Shown: in pieces, positions 42,085 to 51,400 of the stretch
How the letters are laid out: every line of letters begins with the position of its first letter
Numbering within the stretch: position 1 is the stretch's first letter
Assembly: GCA_045629585.1 (NCBI GenBank)
Contig: JAZQRM010000092.1
Span: forward strand, 4,054 to 68,053
From: Taishania sp045629585
GTDB taxonomy: Bacteria > Bacteroidota > Bacteroidia > Flavobacteriales_D > Crocinitomicaceae
Direction of reading: 5' to 3'
DNA: 64,000 nucleotides
Program-made: the position numbers and the translations under genes
The notes under the pieces: model-generated
What the model saw: the letters and a program-made list of their open reading frames with translations, nothing else
Told to the model about the DNA's origin: nothing
Database searches by the model: none

Positions 42085-43515
42085 TTACTGAATAGTCAAT
42101 TTTTTCTCCAAATCGTCCAAATAGGTCTTAAATTGCTTATCCGTTTCAGCCAAATTAATAACCGTTCGGCAAGCATGTAAAACTGTAGCATGATCTTTAC
42201 CTCCACAATGCGCTCCAATATTAGCCAAAGATGATTTTGTCATTTTTTTGGAGAAATACATTGAAATTTGTCTTGCTTGAACCACTTCTCGCTTACGTGT
42301 TTTTGACTTTAAGGTCTCCATTTGTAAATCAAAATAGTCACATACGATCTTCTGAATGTATTCAATAGAAACCTCTCTTGCAGTATTCTTTACAAATTTG
42401 TCAACCATCTGCTTCGCTAACTCTAACGTGATCGCTTTTTTATTAAGCGACGCTTGAGCCAACAATGTATTTAGCGCACCTTCCATCTCACGAACATTCG
42501 TATTTATAGAATAGGCCAAATACTCTACTACATCACGTGGTAACTCAATGCCATTTCCGTACATCTTCTTCTCCAAGATGGCAATACGAGTTTCCAAGTC
42601 AGGTGTCCCTAAATCGGCAGACAATCCCCATTTAAAACGAGATAAAAGTCTTTGCTCCATCGATTGCATCTCTACAGGCGGCTTATCCGAAGTCAAAATA
42701 ATTTGCTTCCCATTTTGGTGCAAGTGATTAAAAATATGGAAGAAAACATCTTGTGTTTTTTCTTTTCCTGCAAAAAACTGAACATCATCAATAATTAACA
42801 CATCAATCATTTGATAGAAGTGAATAAAATCATTGGTCGTTTGGTTTTTAATCGCGTCAATAAATTGATGTGCAAATTTCTCAGAACCAACATACAAAAC
42901 TGTTTTATTTGGAAACTGATTTTTAATTTCAATACCAATGGCATGTGCTAAGTGTGTCTTTCCTAAACCAACTCCTCCATAGATTAACAACGGATTAAAT
43001 GCAGTTCCTCCAGGCTTATTAGCCACCGCATAACCTGAAGCACGCGCCAATCGGTTGCAATCCCCCTCCATGAAATTATCAAAAGAATAGCCTGGATTTA
43101 AATTAGACTCAACCTGAATCTTTTTTAAACCAGGGATTATAAATGGATTACGTATTTGCTTTTCGTCAACACTTAAAGGCATTGAAACAGGTGAATTACG
43201 TAAAGAAGTCCTATTTAAAGCTGGTAATTTAACGGTATACGGAGTACTATTCGTGGAATTATTTTCCATAACAATACTGTATTCCAATCGCCCTTCAGCT
43301 CCCAGTTCTTTTCGAACAACTTTGCGCAAAAGCGTGATGTAATTTTCCTCCAACCATTCATAAAAAAAATGAGATGGAACCTGAATTGTCAATACTTTCT
43401 CCTCAAGTTTAACAGGAACTATTGGATCGAACCAAGTTTTAAACGCTTGTAAAGACACATTATCTTTAATTACGTTTAAGCAAGAAGTCCAAACATCCAC
43501 GTGTAAATTACTCAT
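42085..43515 (-). CDS. dnaA: Chromosomal replication initiator DnaA
   Basis: 476 residues from the ATG at 43515; the codon before it is a TTG. All four domains: DnaB-contact domain I (about 1-80), a linker II (80-130), the AAA+ ATPase with Walker A GGVGLGKT near 180-187 and Walker B VLIIDDVQFF, and the DNA-binding domain IV with the signature CGGKDHATVLHACRTV near the end. It is not next to dnaN or rpmH here. Its upstream neighbour, divergent, is the thioesterase gene. Confidence 0.97.
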   Translation of the reverse strand: MSNLHVDVWTSCLNVIKDNVSLQAFKTWFDPIVPVKLEEKVLTIQVPSHFFYEWLEENYITLLRKVVRKELGAEGRLEYSIVMENNSTNSTPYTVKLPALNRTSLRNSPVSMPLSVDEKQIRNPFIIPGLKKIQVESNLNPGYSFDNFMEGDCNRLARASGYAVANKPGGTAFNPLLIYGGVGLGKTHLAHAIGIEIKNQFPNKTVLYVGSEKFAHQFIDAIKNQTTNDFIHFYQMIDVLIIDDVQFFAGKEKTQDVFFHIFNHLHQNGKQIILTSDKPPVEMQSMEQRLLSRFKWGLSADLGTPDLETRIAILEKKMYGNGIELPRDVVEYLAYSINTNVREMEGALNTLLAQASLNKKAITLELAKQMVDKFVKNTAREVSIEYIQKIVCDYFDLQMETLKSKTRKREVVQARQISMYFSKKMTKSSLANIGAHCGGKDHATVLHACRTVINLAETDKQFKTYLDDLEKKLTIQ

Positions 43516-43856
43516 CAATTAATTTTTTTTGAATTATGGCTAAATATAGTCAGCTTTAGAACCCCTATTAACCATTGTCCGCATAAAATGAAACAGTAAT
43601 AGTGATGTTGGTCAGCGAGAACAAATATTTACATAAAATAGTTTAAAAAAAAATCCAAAGCCTATTGACTTTTTAAAAAGTTTTACATGTGACATTAAGA
43701 AAAATTTAACGAATTCTTGAAACTCAAACACTTAGGGCGATACACCTACGTAATTATAAAAGTGTTAATAAATACACAACCCTAAAAGAAATGGACAATT
43801 CACAAAAGAGTGTTCAAAGTTAATTATCTTCATCCATAAAAACAATCAATCAAATC
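43516..43856. other. Intergenic region between dnaA and the thioesterase gene
   Basis: About 340 nt without a credible ORF. It holds a perfect 14-bp palindrome ACTTTTTAAAAAGT (43668-43681) and an inverted repeat TTAGGG/CCCTAA (43732-43737 with 43780-43785) with ACAC/GTGT pairs inside. No exact DnaA box (TTATNCACA) was found. It must contain both divergent promoters, but none matches the TAnnTTTG box exactly near a start codon. Confidence 0.4.
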
Positions 43857-44279
43857 ATGAATCTTTCCTTTTCAGTTGAAACAAAAACAAGAATCAGATA
43901 TAGTGAAACAGATCAAATGGGATATGTATATTACGGTAATTACGCAATCTATTTCGAGATGGGAAGAGTGGAATGCCTCCGATCACTAGGACTTCCGTAT
44001 AAAGAGATGGAAGAACAAGGAATAATGCTACCAGTTATGGATTTGCAAATAGAATATAAAGCTCCCGCAAAATACGATGATCTAATCACAATAAAAACGA
44101 AAGCTGATTACCTTAAAGGAAGTCGCATTCACTTTCTTTACGAACTCTACAACGAGGACAGTCAATTGTTAACTAAAGGCTCTACGACATTGGTGTTTGT
44201 CACCTCAAATAACATGCGCCCAACAAGACCATCAGCTACAATAATCGAAAAACTAAAACCGTTTGAAATCCATGAATAA
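43857..44279 (+). CDS. Acyl-CoA thioesterase, hotdog fold (YbgC/FadM type)
   Basis: 140 residues, one hotdog domain. RYSETDQMGYVYYGNYAIYF carries the catalytic Asp of the 4-hydroxybenzoyl-CoA thioesterase family, and LQIEYKAPAKYDDLI is the usual central strand. Cleaves an acyl-CoA in the cytoplasm; the chain is unknown. No tol-pal genes are nearby, unlike ybgC of enteric bacteria. The next gene overlaps its 3' end by 8 bases. Confidence 0.88.
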   Translation: MNLSFSVETKTRIRYSETDQMGYVYYGNYAIYFEMGRVECLRSLGLPYKEMEEQGIMLPVMDLQIEYKAPAKYDDLITIKTKADYLKGSRIHFLYELYNEDSQLLTKGSTTLVFVTSNNMRPTRPSATIIEKLKPFEIHE

Positions 44280-45225
44280 TTTCGAATTCATCGCTTACTC
44301 CAAAAATGACTTAGTAGATAGAGTATTTGCGAGATCAAATGAGGTCAGAATAGGTCAAACCTGTCACAGGGGATTAGATAATGAAGCCCACTATGTGATT
44401 CTAGGCATAAAGGAAGATATAGGGCCACAAACAAACCACGGACGACCAGGTTCAAAAAATGCATTTGATAGCTTCTTAGATAAATTTCTGAATATGCAAG
44501 CCAATGAGTTCTGCACCGGTGAAACCATTTCATTTGTTGGTCACATTGAACAAAAAGATAGCTTTCAATCCATTGAAATGGGTAAGTCGCAGATCGAAGA
44601 ACTAGATTCTTTAATCACCACAATCATTACAAAAATAATAGAAAAAGGTAAAACCCCCATTGTCATTGGTGGTGGACACAACAACGCATTACCGATTATC
44701 AACGCATGTTTTAATACAACCAATTCAAAGATGGACGTTGTAAATCTAGACCCTCATGCCGATACACGAGCACTTGAAGGAAGACATAGTGGAAACTCTT
44801 TTTCTTATGGTTTAGTCAATAAATGGATAAATAAATACAACGTATTAGGCTTACACAAAGCCTATAACAGTCAATTCATCATAAATTTTCTTAAAGAACA
44901 CAACTGTACTTTCACTTACTTTGAAGACTATTTAGAAGAAAAACAAGATATCTGGAAAGACCTGATAGACATCACCGAAAGCAATACTGACCATCTATTG
45001 GGAGTAGAATTAGATATGGACAGTATTGCTTATATGCCTTCCTCGGCAATGAGTCCAACAGGATGGTCAATCGAACAAGCACGCAAATACATACAAATTT
45101 TAAGAAAATCACAACGAAAAATAGCGTACCTTCACTTAACCGAAGCTGCACCAGAAACAAATGAAGAAAAACTAGTAACGGGCAAAGCTTTAGCGTATTT
45201 AGTACACGACTTTATCCGACCATAA
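44272..45225 (+). CDS. Arginase-family hydrolase (formimidoylglutamase-like)
   Basis: 317 residues from the ATG at 44272, which lies inside the end of the thioesterase gene. Ureohydrolase fold with manganese-ligand motifs IGGGHNNALP, NLDPHADTRA (DxHxD) and GVELDMDSIA (DxDxxA rather than the usual DxDxxD). It also has GRHSGNSFSY. This set resembles formiminoglutamase (HutG) more than arginase, but no other hut genes are here. Substrate tentative. The patatin gene follows after 2 nt. Confidence 0.82.
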   Translation: MNNFEFIAYSKNDLVDRVFARSNEVRIGQTCHRGLDNEAHYVILGIKEDIGPQTNHGRPGSKNAFDSFLDKFLNMQANEFCTGETISFVGHIEQKDSFQSIEMGKSQIEELDSLITTIITKIIEKGKTPIVIGGGHNNALPIINACFNTTNSKMDVVNLDPHADTRALEGRHSGNSFSYGLVNKWINKYNVLGLHKAYNSQFIINFLKEHNCTFTYFEDYLEEKQDIWKDLIDITESNTDHLLGVELDMDSIAYMPSSAMSPTGWSIEQARKYIQILRKSQRKIAYLHLTEAAPETNEEKLVTGKALAYLVHDFIRP

Positions 45226-45227
45226 TA

Positions 45228-47450
45228 ATGATAAAAACGACACAAGAAGCTGTATCAAGAATAAAACGTTTCTTTCCTTTCGCACTCCCATTTTCACACA
45301 TACGTAGAAATCCAATTGCGGTATTTTTATGGCTTTTACTGATTTTACTTATAAGCGGTAATTTTGGAGCGAAATACGGAATTAGAACCATCTTTTACGA
45401 TCCTGAATACATGGGGAATACAACTGGTGCCTCATTCTTTGTGTTAGGAATTGCCTTCAGTGTTTTCATCACCGCTATAAACACATACACTTTCAGTAGA
45501 ATACTTAAACGCTACCCATTCCTTCTAGTTCTTAGAAACCCATTCTACACCTACTGTAAAAACAATTTTATACTTCCAACGCTTCTTATAGGAATATTTT
45601 GTGGCAATTTGTACAGTTTCCAAATTAACGAACAATTGGCCTCCCCTAAAACTGCTATATACTATATCATTTGCTTCATCTTAGGATTCATCGGTTTTCT
45701 CTTTTTTGTCTTTGCCTACTTCATCCCTTTTTCAAGTTATTTTTCAAAAGCCATAAAACCTTTCTTAAACGAAACAGAGCGCGAAGAAAGTGAACTCATA
45801 CAACAGAATGTAGCCGACGAAATCCATTATTTCTACTTACAAAAAATATTTAACGTTAGACGAGGACGAACAATTCTACACATCCACCCCACTCTACAAT
45901 TAAAACTAAGCCGTCGCAACAAAATTAGCACAACGCTATTTGAATTTATAATCATCATACTATTTGTACTTTTAAGTATAACGATAGAATCAGAGTATTT
46001 CATCCCACCAGCAGGTGTCAGCATCCTAATTTTACTAACCTTAATCTTCATGGTGTATTCAACCTTAAGCACCTGGTTTGGGGGCTGGACCTATGCAATA
46101 ATATTCGTAATCTCCTTCATTATATATCAAGTAAACAACTACAAACCAATGGCTTTCAAAAACTTTGCCCTTGGATTGGATTACAACTCCTTGAATGCAC
46201 CGGAATATTCAAATGAACGAATTAACCAATTCGCTATTGACTCACTATTCTATGGAGATAAGACAACACTACAAAATCAAATAGCTATTTTAAATAATTG
46301 GAAAAAAAACACCAATAAGAAAAAACCCAAATTGGTGTTAATCGCAACATCAGGAGGTGGGTCACGTGCTTCCCTATGGACATATCACGTATTTCAAAAT
46401 CTGTATAAAGAAATCCCTAATGAACTACCAGCAAACGTACACCTTATCACAGGTGCATCAGGTGGTTTGGTTGGCGCTAGTTACTTTCGTCAACTACTCA
46501 TTCAAAAAGAGGAAGAACATCTTAATAACTACTACATTCACGATCAATCGCATTTCAATAACTTAAGCAAAGATTTGCTCAATAAATTAACACACACAGC
46601 ATCCACTCGTGATCTTTTTATCCGAACAAAAAAGGTGAAACAAGGACATAATATTTATATCAAAGATCGTGGTTTTGCATGGGAAGAACAGCTAAATGCC
46701 AATACGAACAATCTACTAGATCGAAATTTAGGCTATTATTCTTCCTACGAAAGGAGTGGATTAGTGCCCTTAATCGTATTCACACCAACAATTGTAAACG
46801 ACGGAAGAAAACTCATCATCAGTTCACAATCGATGCGGTTTATTCAATCAAGCCACCCTTATACAAACTTCAAAACAGGAAACAATTACGTCGATTTCCA
46901 AAGCTACTTCGAGGGCGTATCTCCCCAAAGTTTATATTTCCCGACTGCAATTAGAACAAGCGCAACGTTTCCCGTCGTTATGCCGATGATTTCGATCCCT
47001 TCTACCCCCGAGATTCGTCTCGCTGATGCTGGAGTAAGAGATAATTATGGAATTACATTCTGCCTAGATTACATTTATTCATTACAAGACTGGATCAATA
47101 ACAATACTTCAGGAGTAATTATCATCCAAATAAGAGACACACGAAAAGTCTTAGATAAGTTCAATTATGATCAACTGAACTTATTCCAAAAACTAATGCT
47201 ACCTTTTAGTTTAATGACTAGAAATTTCACCAAAACACAAGACTTAGACCAAGATGCTTTATTGAAAATGAGTAGTCAAGCATTTAAATTCCCACTGGAT
47301 GTAGTCACTTTCAACCTGCGAGAAACAACGGAAGATCAAATAGCTCTTTCATGGCATCTCAGCAATCAAGAAAAAGAGTTAATTAAACGAAGAACAGATT
47401 CAGAATCCAATCTTTACAGCCTAAAACGACTGAAGGAACTCTTAAAATAA
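45228..47450 (+). CDS. Membrane patatin-like phospholipase
   Basis: 740 residues. About the first 310 hold several membrane helices in two clusters with a cytoplasmic stretch between (near residues 165-235). The patatin domain follows: oxyanion loop ATSGGGSRASLW near 375, nucleophile elbow GASGGLVGA near 408, and the catalytic Asp in LADAGVRDNYG near 600. The usual DGG/DGA dyad motif is DAG here. Likely a lipid acyl hydrolase attached to the inner membrane. Third gene of a thioesterase-hydrolase-patatin run. Confidence 0.85.
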   Translation: MIKTTQEAVSRIKRFFPFALPFSHIRRNPIAVFLWLLLILLISGNFGAKYGIRTIFYDPEYMGNTTGASFFVLGIAFSVFITAINTYTFSRILKRYPFLLVLRNPFYTYCKNNFILPTLLIGIFCGNLYSFQINEQLASPKTAIYYIICFILGFIGFLFFVFAYFIPFSSYFSKAIKPFLNETEREESELIQQNVADEIHYFYLQKIFNVRRGRTILHIHPTLQLKLSRRNKISTTLFEFIIIILFVLLSITIESEYFIPPAGVSILILLTLIFMVYSTLSTWFGGWTYAIIFVISFIIYQVNNYKPMAFKNFALGLDYNSLNAPEYSNERINQFAIDSLFYGDKTTLQNQIAILNNWKKNTNKKKPKLVLIATSGGGSRASLWTYHVFQNLYKEIPNELPANVHLITGASGGLVGASYFRQLLIQKEEEHLNNYYIHDQSHFNNLSKDLLNKLTHTASTRDLFIRTKKVKQGHNIYIKDRGFAWEEQLNANTNNLLDRNLGYYSSYERSGLVPLIVFTPTIVNDGRKLIISSQSMRFIQSSHPYTNFKTGNNYVDFQSYFEGVSPQSLYFPTAIRTSATFPVVMPMISIPSTPEIRLADAGVRDNYGITFCLDYIYSLQDWINNNTSGVIIIQIRDTRKVLDKFNYDQLNLFQKLMLPFSLMTRNFTKTQDLDQDALLKMSSQAFKFPLDVVTFNLRETTEDQIALSWHLSNQEKELIKRRTDSESNLYSLKRLKELLK

Positions 47451-47567
47451 CAAATTAGGTTTTTTTACGTGTCAAAAAAAAGTAAAATCGAAATTAACAA
47501 CCACAGAATTAACATTCTACTATTAATAACCTTTAATAAAAGGATAAGAATCAAGGAGGAAAGATTG

Positions 47568-47575
47568 TAATTTTG
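47568..47575 (+). promoter_or_regulatory. Promoter -7 box of the SirB1-like gene
   Basis: TAATTTTG, six bases before the ATG at 47582; an in-frame TTG at 47573 lies within the box and so cannot be the start of an mRNA made here. Confidence 0.45.
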
Positions 47576-47581
47576 AAGCAC

Positions 47582-48454
47582 ATGCAGAGGAATAGCAACA
47601 TAAAAGCTCTTATACATTTAATGGATGATCCTGACACATCGGTTTACAAACATGTGCGAGATCAATTGATGCAATATGGCCCTGAAGCGATCCCTTTCCT
47701 GGAGAACTCATGGTCTGATGAAAATTTTGGTAATGAGTTTTTAGAACGAGTAGAAAACTTAATTCATGACATCCAATTTCAAACCATTTGCGAACAATTA
47801 CAGGAATGGAAAAATGGAAGTCGAGATCTTTTAGAAGGAGCAATACTCATTGCTAAATATCAATATCCTGGTTTAAACGAAGAGCACATCTACGACTTCT
47901 TGAATCACTTGACACGAGAAATTTGGTTGGAGATTAATTATAAATTAACTGCATTTGAAAAAATAAAGGTAATCAACCAAGTGTTTTATAGAGAATACCA
48001 ATTTAGAGGAGACTCTAAAAACTATAATTCTCCTTTAAACTCATATATCAACACCGTAATAGAACTTAGAAAAGGTAATCCATTGACCCTATCGATTATC
48101 TATAGCGTATTGGCCCAAAAACTTGACCTTCCTGTATATGGAGTAAACCTCCCTAGTCATTTTATCCTTGCGTATCTTGATAAAGAGGAAACACATCGGC
48201 AAACCGGATTAATTGAAAATCATGGTGTATTATTTTACATCAATACATTTAGTCAAGGCGGAATATTAACTCATCAAGAGATAAAAGAATACCTGAAACA
48301 AATAAATATTGAATCGCACCGCGCCTATCTTGAGCCGTGTTCAAACACCACTATATTAACTCGAATGTTGACTAATTTAATTAGTGGATATCAACAAGAA
48401 GGGAAAAAAGAGAAGCAAAATGAACTTTCACTTCTCCGGAATATTTTAATGTAA
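47582..48454 (+). CDS. SirB1/transglutaminase-like protein
   Basis: 290 residues from the ATG at 47582. The N-terminal third is helical, then comes the SirB1 domain: FYREYQFRGDSKNYNSPLNS, VIELRKGNPLTLSIIYSVLA, and YGVNLPSHFILAY with the His, ending with a short helical region. The fold is that of transglutaminases, but the usual nucleophilic Cys is not in the expected place, so a non-catalytic role is likely. Convergent with dnaE with one base between. Function unknown. Confidence 0.8.
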   Translation: MQRNSNIKALIHLMDDPDTSVYKHVRDQLMQYGPEAIPFLENSWSDENFGNEFLERVENLIHDIQFQTICEQLQEWKNGSRDLLEGAILIAKYQYPGLNEEHIYDFLNHLTREIWLEINYKLTAFEKIKVINQVFYREYQFRGDSKNYNSPLNSYINTVIELRKGNPLTLSIIYSVLAQKLDLPVYGVNLPSHFILAYLDKEETHRQTGLIENHGVLFYINTFSQGGILTHQEIKEYLKQINIESHRAYLEPCSNTTILTRMLTNLISGYQQEGKKEKQNELSLLRNILM

Positions 48455-48455
48455 T

Positions 48456-51400
48456 TTATTTGAGCTCATACTCAATCCCCATCTCATCTAAACCATTAAT
48501 CACTTTATTATTAACGTCTATTTTTATGATTTTTGAAGGCATCTTTACTTCAATCTTTTCTAATGAGTCATAAATTACAAAGCTAATCGGACAACTTCCT
48601 TCATTATCTAAAAAAAGTTTATTTAAATCAGAAATAAGTTTTTGTTCCAAAGACCGAGCTGGAAGACGAAGTTGTAATAAATTCGTTTTTTGCTCCCTCA
48701 TATCTTGCAACAACTCAATACTGTTTACCAAGAATTCCAAATTCGCTCTTCTTGGCGGAACATCAATATTTCCTTTTAAAGCAATGAACATATTTGGATG
48801 TAGAAAATGCTTAAACTTTAAATAATTTTCTCTCCATAAAAATAGCTTAAACGAATTCGTGTAATCTTCCACAATAACAGTCCCAAATGGATCTCCTTTG
48901 GTAGAAACCCTATGTTCTACTTCTGTAATTACACAACCAATAGTAAGATCTTTCTTAGCGTTCTCCTCCAAATTATGGAGCATATCTACCGTCCCATTAC
49001 AAAAAGCTTCTAACTCTAATTTGAAATCATCTAAAGGGTGACCTGATATAAAAATACCGACAACTTCCTTTTCTCTATTGAGTTTATATAAACTATTCCA
49101 TTCCTCACAAACCGGCGCTTGGGGTTCTGGAATGTCAACACCAGTTGATTCACCAAACATCGATACCTGTGCCGAATTCTTATTCTCTTGAAAAGCCGCA
49201 CCATATCGAATAATTGTTTCGATAAATGTTCGTCCGTTATTTTCTTCTTTAAAAAATTGTGCTCTATGATAGTTCCCAAAAGCATCAAAAGATCCTGCAT
49301 AGGCCAAACTTTCAAAAGCCTTCTTATTACAGTTTTTTAGATTCACACGTTGCGCAAAATCAAATATCGATTTATAAGGCCCATTTTCTATTCTATCGCT
49401 AATAATCGCATCAACAGGCCCATGACCTAATCCTTTAACAGCACCGAGCCCAAATCGAATCGCCCCCGCACTATTTACGGTAAACTTATATTCTGATTCA
49501 TTAACATCAGGTCCCAAAACAACCACCCCCATCCGCTTACACTCCTCCATAAAGAAAGAAACTTGCTTAATGTCATTCATGTTGTTAGACAACACAGAAG
49601 CCATATATTCTGCAGGATAATGAGCTTTAAGGTAAGCCGTTTGATAAGCTACCCAAGCATAGCAAGTAGAGTGAGATTTATTAAATGCATAAGAAGCAAA
49701 GGCTTCCCAGTCCTTCCATATTTTTTCTAATTTATCAACCGGATGCCCTTTTTCGGCAGCCTGCTTAACAAACTGAGGCTTCATTTTATCGAGTACATCC
49801 TTTTGCTTTTTACCCATTGCTTTACGCAAGGTATCCGCCTCACCTTTGGTAAAACCAGCCAATTTTTGAGACAAAAGCATTACCTGCTCCTGATATACCG
49901 TAATTCCGTAAGTTTCTTTCAAATACTCTTCCGACGCTGCAACATCATATTCAATTGGTTCTTCACCCAGCTTACGACGAATAAAAGAAGGAATATACTC
50001 CAAGGGACCAGGTCGATACAATGCATTCATCGCAATCAGATCGGCGAAAACAGTTGGCTTTAAATCACGCATGTATTTTTGCATCCCTGGTGATTCATAC
50101 TGGAATATACCAACGGTTTCCCCGCGTTGAAAAAGCTCATAAGTTTTTTCGTCATCAATAGGGAAAGTATCTGGATCTAAATCTACACCGTGTCCTTTTT
50201 TGACATTTTGACAAGCGACTTTTATCAAGGTTAGTGTTTTTAACCCTAAAAAGTCCATCTTTAACAAACCTGCAGATTCTGCAACTGAATTGTCAAACTG
50301 CGTACAATACATGGTTGAATCCTTTGCTGTTGCAACAGGTACAAAGTTGGTTATATCCTCAGGAGTAATAATAACTCCACAAGCGTGAATCCCTGTATTT
50401 CTGATAGAACCTTCTAATGAACGAGCTTGTCTAATTACTTCAGCATGTAAATCATGTCCTTCTGAAATCCGTTTTAACTCTTTTGCACGATTAATATCAT
50501 CTTGGTTATTTTTCAATTTAACAGCTAATGAATCATCGTCAAGATTAAATATTTTATCTAAAGATAAATCTGGTATCAACTTCGCTAAACGATCCGCTTC
50601 TGACAGTGGTAAATCAAGTACACGAGCAGTATCTTTTATCGAGGACTTCGCTGCCATTGTACCATAAGTGATAATCTGTGCAACTTGATTGGAACCATAT
50701 TTATCGATTACCCAATTAATAACATCTCCACGACCTTCGTCGTCAAAATCAATATCAATATCCGGCATCGATACACGGTCCGGATTAAGGAAACGCTCAA
50801 ATAGCAAATCATATTTAATAGGATCCACATTGGTGATTCCTGTACAATATGCCACTGCGGACCCCGCTGCAGAGCCACGACCCGGCCCTACAGACACACC
50901 CATATCACGTGCGGCCTGACAAAAATCTTGCACAATAAGAAAATACCCAGGATAACCCGTTCGTTCTATGGTAGCTAACTCAAAATCTAATCGTTCTCTT
51001 ATCTCATCCGTTATTTCCTCATATCTTTTTTTAGCACCAACATAAGTAAGATGTCTCAAATAATTGTTCTCACCACGCTTTCCACCGTCTTCTAAATCAA
51101 GTGGATCTTGAAATTCTTCTGGTATATCAAAGGCCGGTAATAAAACATCCCGAGCTAGTCCATAATGTTCACATTTATCAACTATTTCTTGAATATTTTC
51201 TATCGCGTCTGGCAGATCCAAAAATAACTCTTTCATCTCATCTGGTGATTTGAAATAATACTCTTCGTTTTCTAAACCAAAACGATAACCTCGACCTCGA
51301 CCTTTAGGTGTTTTGACTAACTCACTATCTTTTACACATAACAATACATCATGCGCTTCGGCATCTGATTTCTTTAAATAAAAGGTATTATTTGTCGCAA

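Noticed and set aside
43516..43856. Replication origin next to dnaA
   Set aside because: No cluster of DnaA boxes, no dnaN or rpmH nearby, and skew cannot be judged from one window.
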